Source of the DNA: Candidatus Altimarinota bacterium
GTDB lineage: Bacteria > Patescibacteriota > Gracilibacteria > UBA4473
Assembly (NCBI GenBank): GCA_018401175.1
Contig: JAGYLK010000171.1
Location: 1 to 5,532, forward strand
DNA length: 5,532 nucleotides
Direction: 5' to 3'
Part shown: one piece after another, positions 1-5,307 of the stretch
Numbering within the stretch: the stretch's first letter is position 1
Layout of the letters: every line of letters begins with the position of its first letter
Program-made: the position numbers and the translations under genes
Notes under the pieces: model-generated
The model's database searches: none
Told to the model about the DNA's origin: nothing
What the model saw: the letters and a program-made list of their open reading frames with translations, nothing else

Positions 1-1
1 T

Positions 2-142
2 AAGGAATGGCTTAAAAGTAAGGGTCTTAATAATGAAGAAATAGAATCCGCCTTAAATCAATCAAAAGTACTTCATGAAGAAATCCTTCTAGCAGAAACG
101 AAGAAGAATTCTACTAATTGGAACAACAAACCTTATGCATAA
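2..142 (+). CDS. C-terminal fragment of an unrecognised protein
   Basis: This is an open frame entering from the left edge, with 46 codons and a TAA stop at 140-142; its start lies outside the window. The visible residues begin KEWLKSKGLNNEEIESAL, continue as a charged, probably helical stretch (about 20 residues, Lys/Glu-rich), and end in a polar Asn-rich tail with NWNNKPYA at the C-terminus. The pattern 'WLKSKGLNNEEIESAL' is the kind of short helix-turn-helix seen in several families, including RecX-like helical repeats and UBA-like folds, but it is too short to assign. I do not recognise the gene. What supports it as real is the strong intrinsic terminator whose A8 arm overlaps its stop codon. 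It is convergent with rpsG and therefore not part of that operon. Confidence 0.6.
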   Translation, partial: KEWLKSKGLNNEEIESALNQSKVLHEEILLAETKKNSTNWNNKPYA

Positions 143-170
143 AAAAAAGCCCCTCTCGGGGCTTTTTTTT
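141..170. terminator. Bidirectional intrinsic terminator between convergent genes
   Basis: A perfect hairpin has stem GCCCC (149-153) and GGGGC (158-162) with loop TCTC (154-157). It is flanked by A8 (141-148) and T8 (163-170), which can extend the stem to 13 bp. On either strand it reads as a GC-rich stem followed by a U8 tract, so it can end the plus-strand gene and also the minus-strand rpoC-rpsL-rpsG transcript. The first two A's of the A-tract are also the last two bases of the plus-strand stop codon. It lies 28 nt beyond the rpsG stop. Confidence 0.93.
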
Positions 171-198
171 AACTTGTAGCTTGAAGTTTGAAATTCAA
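171..198. repeat. Degenerate 7-nt tandem repeat in the rpsG 3' flank
   Basis: The 28 nt between the terminator and the rpsG stop can be divided into four heptads: AACTTGT, AGCTTGA, AGTTTGA, AATTCAA. The first three share the pattern A-R/A-Y-T-T-G-W and the fourth is weaker. The stretch is short and degenerate, so chance is possible. No function is assigned. Confidence 0.3.
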
Positions 199-777
199 TC
201 AATATCGCGCTAAGTGAGCGAACGCCTTGTTTGCCTGTGCCATCTTGTGCACGTCCTCACGCTTATTGAACGCATATCCTTGCTCATTTGCACAATCCAT
301 CAACTCTGACGCAAGACGCTTGTACATCGGCTGTCCTTTCTTTGAACGAGCTCCTGCCAAAAGCCAACGAATAGGGAGCGTTGCCTGTCGTTTTGGATTT
401 ACCTCTACCGGAATCTGATAGATAGCTCCTCCAACTCGTCGAGGACGAACCTCCATCGTTGGTGTTGCCTTTTGTAATGCTTTCTCGAATGTTGCCAAAG
501 GATCTGCATCTCCACGACGATTCATTTCATCAAATGTATCTCGTAAAATCGTACGAGCAATTGATTTCTTTCCCTGTTTCATAATGCAGTTTACGAGCTT
601 TGCCTGTAATGGATCTGCTTCGTTGAAAGGATTCACATACTTTTTATCCTTCTTCTTGTCCTCCGTAACTTTTTTTGCGGAAGATGATTTCTCCGTTGAA
701 GCTTTCTTCGCTTCTTTTGATGGTTTAGCAGAGTTTTCTGAGGCGGTCTCTGTTGCCGCTACTTTTTCGTCAGTCAT
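199..777 (-). CDS. rpsG: 30S ribosomal protein uS7 with a charged N-terminal tail
   Basis: uS7 nucleates assembly of the 30S head by binding the 3' major domain of 16S rRNA, and sits near the E site and mRNA exit. The core (about residues 47-192) matches the family throughout: the 'LVNCIMKQGKKSIA' helix, 'PTMEVRPRRVGGAIYQIPVEV' (residues 106-126, the RNA-binding beta-hairpin region), 'NKREDVHKMA' (171-180) and the C-terminal 'ANKAFAHLARY'. Residues 1-46 are a low-complexity, probably disordered tail (13 Lys, 7 Ala, 7 Ser, 6 Glu by hand count), replacing the short basic N-terminus of ordinary uS7. Total length is 192, against about 156-179 in well-known bacteria. The ATG at 775-777 is the only Met start before residue 66. 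A GTG at Val48 has an internal AAGGA about 10 nt upstream, but using it would remove the basic segment. No SD precedes the ATG. The stop is TGA. It is last in the operon, 79 nt after rpsL. Confidence 0.96.
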   Translation of the reverse strand: MTDEKVAATETASENSAKPSKEAKKASTEKSSSAKKVTEDKKKDKKYVNPFNEADPLQAKLVNCIMKQGKKSIARTILRDTFDEMNRRGDADPLATFEKALQKATPTMEVRPRRVGGAIYQIPVEVNPKRQATLPIRWLLAGARSKKGQPMYKRLASELMDCANEQGYAFNKREDVHKMAQANKAFAHLARY

Positions 778-856
778 CTGAACGAGGGGTTATGGGTAAT
801 AACTGTTCCGCGATGCGGAACGATAAAAGAATCCCGGCCGGAGCAGGGATACATTT
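778..856 (-). promoter_or_regulatory. Structured rpsL-rpsG intercistronic spacer, candidate uS7 control site
   Basis: This 79-nt spacer separates the rpsL stop from the rpsG start and holds two hairpins on the minus-strand transcript. The first (831-850) has a 5-bp stem ATCCC/GGGAT with a 10-nt loop that includes the CCGGCCGG palindrome. The second (805-821) has a perfect 7-bp stem GTTCCGC/GCGGAAC closed by a 3-nt loop. About 27 nt without a Shine-Dalgarno motif lie between the second hairpin and the rpsG ATG. In E. coli, S7 represses its own translation by binding the equivalent S12-S7 spacer of the str operon. By position, this region is a candidate for the same role, but I have not shown that it mimics the S7 site in 16S rRNA. 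Confidence 0.5.
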
Positions 857-1270
857 CTATTTTTTAGGACGCTTTGATCCGTATTTTGAGCGACCTTGGT
901 TTCGGCCGTTCACTCCTTCGCAATCGAGTGTTCCACGTACTACGTGATATCGCACTCCCACCAAGTCTTTTACTCGTCCTCCTCGGACGAGAACCACACT
1001 GTGCTCTTGCAAGTTGTGTCCTTCTCCTCCAATGTAGGCATTAATTTCTTGCCCATTTGTCAAACGCACACGGGCGATTTTTCGCAACGCGGAGTTTGGT
1101 TTCTTTGGCGTAATGGTCGTAACTTTGATACATACTCCTCGTCGTTGTGGCGACGGAAGATTCCGCATCTGCGTTTTCAAACTGTTGAACAACAGTCCCA
1201 CCGCTGGTGATTTTGATTTTTTCACCCTGCTAGTACGATTTTTCCGAATGAGCTGGTTAATTGTTGGCAT
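857..1270 (-). CDS. rpsL: 30S ribosomal protein uS12
   Basis: uS12 lines the decoding centre of the 30S subunit and affects translational accuracy and streptomycin response. The 137-residue translation starts [12 protein letters not shown] and carries the two conserved loops: '[11 protein letters not shown]' (54-64, K56 equivalent to E. coli K42) and '[21 protein letters not shown]' (83-103, K101 and D102 equivalent to K87 and D88). It ends in '[12 protein letters not shown]'. Length and the extra segment around residues 24-40 match the longer (about 138-residue) uS12 of Bacillus rather than the 124-residue E. coli form. One oddity: the normally conserved proline after K-D-L (E. coli P90) is Val104 here, codon GTG. 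The start is 25 nt after the rpoC stop, with no Shine-Dalgarno motif in the gap. The stop is TAG. It is the middle gene of the rpoC-rpsL-rpsG unit. Confidence 0.98.
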   Translation of the reverse strand: MPTINQLIRKNRTSRVKKSKSPAVGLLFNSLKTQMRNLPSPQRRGVCIKVTTITPKKPNSALRKIARVRLTNGQEINAYIGGEGHNLQEHSVVLVRGGRVKDLVGVRYHVVRGTLDCEGVNGRNQGRSKYGSKRPKK

Positions 1271-1295
1271 ATTGTAACGTAAAGAGTATGTACTT

Positions 1296-4200
1296 TTAGT
1301 TGGCTCTTGCGCCTTTGTATCCGGTACCCGCCGGAATCAGCCGGCCGATGATAACGTTTTCTTTTAATCCGTCAAGCGTATCTTCTTTACACTCTACTGA
1401 CGCATTTACGAGCGCACGAATTGTTTCCTGAAATGAAGCCGCGCTCAACCACGAATCTGTCCAGAGCGCAATACGAGTGAGACCAAGAAGGAGTCGCTCC
1501 ACGCGAACCTCCTTTTTCTTTGCTTTTCTCAATTCCGCACATTCTCTCTCCCACTCAATCACGTCATGAATTTCTCCCGCAACCCATTCCGAATCACCAG
1601 AATCAATAACACGAACTTTCGACGCCATTTGTTTTACTATAATTTCAATGTGTTTCTCATCAATATCTTGTCCTTGTGATGCGTAAATATTTTGCACTTC
1701 GTTCAAGATATATGCCTGTGCTCTTTCTACAGAAGTAAGCTCCATGAGCTGACGAAGATCGATGTGACCATTGGTAATGGCTTCTCCTTTTTGTACTTCT
1801 TCCCCATCGTGAACCAAAAGTGTCGCTCGAGTAGAGATAGTATATTGTTTTTTTGCTGCCATATCCTGCCGCACAACAATAACTCCTTCTTCCGTAGAAA
1901 TAACTTCTCCTGCACATCGTGCGCGAATCGTATCTTTATTTTCGGTTGACCGCGCCAAAACCTGACGCTCTTTTACCATTTCTCCCTTCTTCACAATAGG
2001 ATCCATTTCATACTGCAAAACATATTCATCTTTCTCGGCTTTTGCTGCTTCAATAGAAACGCGTGTATCGTTCTTCCCTTTTTTGACAGAAACTTTTCCA
2101 GATATTTCTGCCAGAAGAGCCGGGTTGGATGGGGAACGAGCCTCGAAAAGCTCCTCAACACGAGACAACCCCTGTGTCATGGACATCCCCTCCGTCGCGA
2201 CTCCTCCCATGTGGAAGGTCCGCATTGTCAACTGTGTTCCGGGCTCACCGATTGATTGCGCTGCTATAATCCCGACCGGTGTTCCGAATGAAACGACTTC
2301 ATTATTTCCCAAATCGTATCCATAACATTTCTGGCATACTCCATTTCGTGTTCGGCAGTACATAACTGAACGAACCGTAACTTCTTGTACTTGTTGTTCT
2401 TGAATAATATCCATTGCTGCCTCGTCCAAAATATCTCCTTTTTTCAAAACAACCTTGTTTCCCACTTTTACATCTTCCAAAAGAGCTCGCCCGCGAATTC
2501 GTCGCGCAAAGTCCATTCCAAGTTTTGCAGAATCTATTCGTGAAATTGTTTTCCCGATATCCGTTCCACAATCTTCTTCGTGAACGACAACGTCTTGTCC
2601 TGAGTCAACAAGTCGTCGTGTCAAATATCCCGCTTCCGCCGTTTTCAACGCTGTATCCGATTTTCCTTTTCGTCCACCGTGCGTCGCATTAAAGTATTCC
2701 AAGATAGAAAATCCTCGTTTTAAGTTTGATCGGATCGGCAACTCGATAGTTCGTCCCGACGGGCTTGATACCAACCCCTTCATACCGGCGATCTGCGTCA
2801 CTTGCCCCCAGTTACCACGAGCCCCCGAGTTAATCTGATAAAAAATATCATTCTCTGGTTCATACTGCTGGATCATCTCTTCTGTAATCTCTGATTTTAC
2901 GCGAGACCAGATCTTGATTGTTCCATTATATCGCTCGTCGTCTGTGGAGAGTCCACAACGATAGTGATGGTTAATTGTGGAAACGAGTTTATTCGCTCCT
3001 TCAATAACAATATCTCTATTCGGTGATTCCAAAAGATCAAATACAGAAATTGAAATTCCTGATTTTGTGGCATATTTAAATCCTAAATCTTTAATATCGT
3101 CTGCCAATTTTGCTGTTGCAGGAACTCCCGATTTTGAAAAAGTCTCTGCCAAGAGAGCACTTAATTCTTTTTTCCCGAATGAATAATTTTGATACCCGAG
3201 CTCTTTAGGAATCACATTATTAAAAATAAGTCGCCCAACCGTTGTGGAAAGGGTCCCCTGTTCTGTGCGTACCACAATCGGAGCCTGTAAATGAATCTGA
3301 TCCGACTCATAGGCTAATATTGCTTCCGCTGGGGAAACAAACCCCTTTCCTGTTCCTTGTTTTCCTTCGAACTCCTGTGTCAAAAAGTAACACCCCAACA
3401 CCATATCTTGAGAAGGATTAATAATTGGGTCTCCAGAAGAGGGTTTCAATAGATTTTTAGAGGAACACATAATCATTTTTGCTTCCTCCTGTGCTTTTGT
3501 TGACAAAGGAAGATATACCGCCATCTGGTCTCCGTCAAAGTCTGCATTATACGCAGCACAAACGAGTGGATGCAAACGAATTGCTTTTCCATCCACCAGT
3601 TGTGGACGAAACGCTTGAATCCCTAACCGGTGAAGTGTCGGAGCTCGGTTAAGAAGTACATATTTCCCCTCAATAACTTCTGCGAGAATATCCCACACAA
3701 CAGGCTCTCCCTCGCGGATCATTCGCTCTGCTGATTTCACATTAAACGCCAATTCAAACTCAATGAGTTTTGCAATAACAAACGGTTTAAAGAGTTCTAG
3801 GGTAATTTTCTTTGGCAATCCACATTCATCTAATTTTAATGTTGGCCCAACCGCAATAACCGAACGTCCTGAGTAATCTACTCGTTTCCCGAGTAGGTTC
3901 TGGCGGAATCGCCCCTGTTTTCCTTTTAACATGTCTGACAACGACTTTAATTTCCGTCGTTGTGTATAATTCATTCCCGAACGAGTTGAGCGGGAAGAAT
4001 TAGAGATTAATATATCAACCGCCTCTTGCAACATTCGTTTTTCATTTCGGCAAATAATTTCTGGCGCTCCTAATTGAATAAGTTTTTTCAAACGAGCATT
4101 ACGATTAATAACACGACGGTATAAGTCGTTTAAATCTGATGTTGCAAAACGTCCTCCATCCAACTGTACCATTGGACGAAGATCTGGAGAAATAACTGGG

Positions 4201-5129
4201 ATAACAGTCATAATCATCCATTCTGGTTTTGTTTTATTTTTAATCAACGATTTCACTAATTTAATTCGTTTCACTAATTTTTTCTGTTTCTGTCCTGTTG
4301 AATTTTTTAATTCTTCAATAAGGTTTTCGACAAATTTTGGAAGATTTATCTGTTGAATAATTTCTCGAATTGCATCAGCTCCAATTCCCGCACGAAAAAT
4401 ATGACCAAATTTCATTGATGTATTTCGATACTGAAGTTCTGTTAAAACCTCACCCACTTGAATCATTTTTAATTCTTCCCGTGCTGCTTTAAAATTCTCT
4501 GCCACCTCCTCTAGTTTTTGAACTAATTCTACTTCAAATTTTCCATAATCTTTCTCTGTCATCTCATTCTTTTTCACTGCTGATTTTGCTGCTTTTAAGG
4601 CAATTGAATTCTCTTCTTTTAGTTTTTCTATAATTTTTTTATACTCCTGCTCTAATTTCCCGAGCTCCTCAACCTGTGCCTCTTCATCAACCTCAATCAC
4701 AATATATGCTGCAAAATACACAACCAGTTCTAATTTTCGGACTGGGAGATTTAATAATAGTCCAATTTTAGAAGGAGTTGATCGCAAAAACCATGGGTGT
4801 GTTACTGGTACAGCTAATTTGATATGTCCCATTCGTTCTCGACGAACGGAAGAATGAATAACCTCTACTCCACATTTTTCACAAACAATTCCTTTGTATC
4901 GAATTCGCTTATATTTTCCACACGCACATTCCCAGTTTTTTACCGGTCCGAATATTTTTTCACAAAACAATCCATCTGATTCTGGTTTTTGTGTTCGATA
5001 GTTAATTGTTTCTGGTTTTGTAACTTCTCCATGTGACCAAGATAAAATATCTTCTGGTGATGCAATAGAGAGTGAAATTGAGTGAAACTCTTTTTCTGAT
5101 TCGAAAGCCGGTGTGAAATCTTTCTTCAT
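1296..5129 (-). CDS. rpoC: DNA-directed RNA polymerase subunit beta'
   Basis: This is the catalytic beta' subunit of core RNA polymerase, 1277 residues and complete. Landmarks in order: the N-terminal zinc ribbon (C68, C70, C83, C86); a charged coiled-coil block at about 147-225 that E. coli lacks but actinobacterial beta' has at a similar place; clamp helices (331-379) for sigma binding; switch 2 '[20 protein letters not shown]' (403-422); active-site NADFDGDQM (528-536; Mg-binding D530, D532, D534); bridge helix around 808-842; second zinc site C854/C925/C932/C935; trigger loop with M969, R970, H973 and no large insertion of the E. coli SI3 type; and C-terminal '[18 protein letters not shown]'. 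All catalytic residues are present. The ATG start at 5127-5129 leads straight into the conserved '[26 protein letters not shown]' region. No SD precedes it, and the stop is TAA. It is the first gene of the unit; rpoB is not next to it. Confidence 0.99.
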   Translation of the reverse strand: MKKDFTPAFESEKEFHSISLSIASPEDILSWSHGEVTKPETINYRTQKPESDGLFCEKIFGPVKNWECACGKYKRIRYKGIVCEKCGVEVIHSSVRRERMGHIKLAVPVTHPWFLRSTPSKIGLLLNLPVRKLELVVYFAAYIVIEVDEEAQVEELGKLEQEYKKIIEKLKEENSIALKAAKSAVKKNEMTEKDYGKFEVELVQKLEEVAENFKAAREELKMIQVGEVLTELQYRNTSMKFGHIFRAGIGADAIREIIQQINLPKFVENLIEELKNSTGQKQKKLVKRIKLVKSLIKNKTKPEWMIMTVIPVISPDLRPMVQLDGGRFATSDLNDLYRRVINRNARLKKLIQLGAPEIICRNEKRMLQEAVDILISNSSRSTRSGMNYTQRRKLKSLSDMLKGKQGRFRQNLLGKRVDYSGRSVIAVGPTLKLDECGLPKKITLELFKPFVIAKLIEFELAFNVKSAERMIREGEPVVWDILAEVIEGKYVLLNRAPTLHRLGIQAFRPQLVDGKAIRLHPLVCAAYNADFDGDQMAVYLPLSTKAQEEAKMIMCSSKNLLKPSSGDPIINPSQDMVLGCYFLTQEFEGKQGTGKGFVSPAEAILAYESDQIHLQAPIVVRTEQGTLSTTVGRLIFNNVIPKELGYQNYSFGKKELSALLAETFSKSGVPATAKLADDIKDLGFKYATKSGISISVFDLLESPNRDIVIEGANKLVSTINHHYRCGLSTDDERYNGTIKIWSRVKSEITEEMIQQYEPENDIFYQINSGARGNWGQVTQIAGMKGLVSSPSGRTIELPIRSNLKRGFSILEYFNATHGGRKGKSDTALKTAEAGYLTRRLVDSGQDVVVHEEDCGTDIGKTISRIDSAKLGMDFARRIRGRALLEDVKVGNKVVLKKGDILDEAAMDIIQEQQVQEVTVRSVMYCRTRNGVCQKCYGYDLGNNEVVSFGTPVGIIAAQSIGEPGTQLTMRTFHMGGVATEGMSMTQGLSRVEELFEARSPSNPALLAEISGKVSVKKGKNDTRVSIEAAKAEKDEYVLQYEMDPIVKKGEMVKERQVLARSTENKDTIRARCAGEVISTEEGVIVVRQDMAAKKQYTISTRATLLVHDGEEVQKGEAITNGHIDLRQLMELTSVERAQAYILNEVQNIYASQGQDIDEKHIEIIVKQMASKVRVIDSGDSEWVAGEIHDVIEWERECAELRKAKKKEVRVERLLLGLTRIALWTDSWLSAASFQETIRALVNASVECKEDTLDGLKENVIIGRLIPAGTGYKGARAN

Positions 5130-5161
5130 AAGGGAATGAGAAGAGAAAATAAAGCGTCCTT

Positions 5162-5196
5162 AAATAAGGCGAAATCCTGTTTGGGGCGCCTTTTTT
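5162..5196 (-). other. Leader hairpin, possible attenuator
   Basis: On the transcript the arms are AAAAAAGGCG and CGCCTTATTT, pairing 9 of 10 positions around a 15-nt loop that starts CCCC. The core is AAGGCG (5187-5192) with CGCCTT (5166-5171). The 3' flank is TTATTTAAGG, only a weak U tract, so it would be a poor terminator for rpoC. Read on the plus strand the same hairpin ends in T6 (5191-5196) and looks more like a terminator, but no plus-strand gene is seen upstream for it to serve. CGCCTT's CCTT can instead pair with the downstream AAGG (5158-5161), giving the alternative hairpin CCTTATTTAAGG. Confidence 0.4.
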
Positions 5197-5228
5197 ACGA
5201 GGAATTGCGAGAAATGTAGGTGTATTCA

Positions 5229-5239
5229 AGCAATTTGCT
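5229..5239. promoter_or_regulatory. Short inverted repeat at the predicted rpoC transcription start
   Basis: AGCAATTTGCT is an 11-bp inverted repeat with 5-bp arms around a central T. It covers the expected +1 region, beginning 6 bp downstream of the -10 box. The placement would suit an operator or initial-transcribed-region effect, but the element is small and AT-rich, so chance is a reasonable alternative. Confidence 0.25.
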
Positions 5240-5244
5240 CCGCG

Positions 5245-5272
5245 ATACTATGAATTTTTAACGAATCGTCAA
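5245..5272 (-). promoter_or_regulatory. Sigma70-type promoter for rpoC-rpsL-rpsG
   Basis: On the minus strand there is a -35 box TTGACG (5267-5272, 5 of 6 consensus), a 16-bp spacer and a -10 box TAGTAT (5245-5250, 4 of 6). Start of transcription is expected near 5238. A-rich DNA directly upstream (5273-5307) fits an UP element. This is the best promoter match upstream of rpoC and is correctly oriented. It is a pattern match only. Confidence 0.6.
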
Positions 5273-5307
5273 CTTTTTTTTAAGTTTTCTTTCTTTTTTT
5301 TTATTTT
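5273..5307 (-). promoter_or_regulatory. A-tract resembling an UP element
   Basis: The 35 bp directly upstream of the -35 box are almost only A on the minus strand, with runs of A9 (5294-5302) and A8 (5274-5281), broken by a few C, G and T. UP elements contacted by the alpha-subunit C-terminal domain are A/T-rich and lie at this position, and such elements are common at strong ribosomal and rpo promoters. The surrounding region is also very AT-rich, which lowers the specificity of the match. Confidence 0.4.

Larger units (their letters stand above)
5130..5240 (-). promoter_or_regulatory. rpoC 5' leader, pyrimidine-rich and without a Shine-Dalgarno motif
   Basis: About 110 nt lie between the predicted transcription start (near 5238) and the rpoC ATG. 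The last 25 nt before the ATG (5130-5154) are almost all pyrimidine on the transcript, containing CTCTTCTC and CCCTT. The only SD-like motif, AAGGA, sits about 25 nt upstream (5157-5161), too far for normal use. The leader also holds a hairpin (5162-5196) and a small competing one (5158-5169). A long structured leader suggests post-initiation control, but no known riboswitch or ribosomal-protein leader was recognised. Confidence 0.45.

Noticed and set aside
227..418. Plus-strand open frame of 63 codons opposite rpsG
   Set aside because: It lies wholly within the confident uS7 gene on the other strand, its translation resembles no family, and it has no start signal.
584..781. Plus-strand open frame with a hydrophobic, Phe/Ser-rich translation
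   Set aside because: It is the antisense shadow of the Lys/Ala/Ser-rich uS7 tail: Lys and Glu codons read as Phe and Ser in reverse. It is not an independent membrane protein.
896..1210. Plus-strand open frame of 104 codons opposite rpsL
   Set aside because: It is the antisense shadow of uS12, with no conserved motif.
1660..2692. Several 80-92 codon open frames on both strands inside rpoC
   Set aside because: All overlap the continuous beta' reading frame, which is conserved throughout; their translations are compositional shadows.
5162..5196. Plus-strand intrinsic terminator reading (stem AAGGCG/CGCCTT then T6)
   Set aside because: There is no plus-strand gene or promoter to the left for it to terminate, so it is treated as an rpoC leader hairpin.
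5002..5229. Minus-strand 75-codon frame overlapping the rpoC start and leader
   Set aside because: It overlaps the conserved beta' N-terminus in another frame and starts within the predicted 5' leader; no family resemblance.
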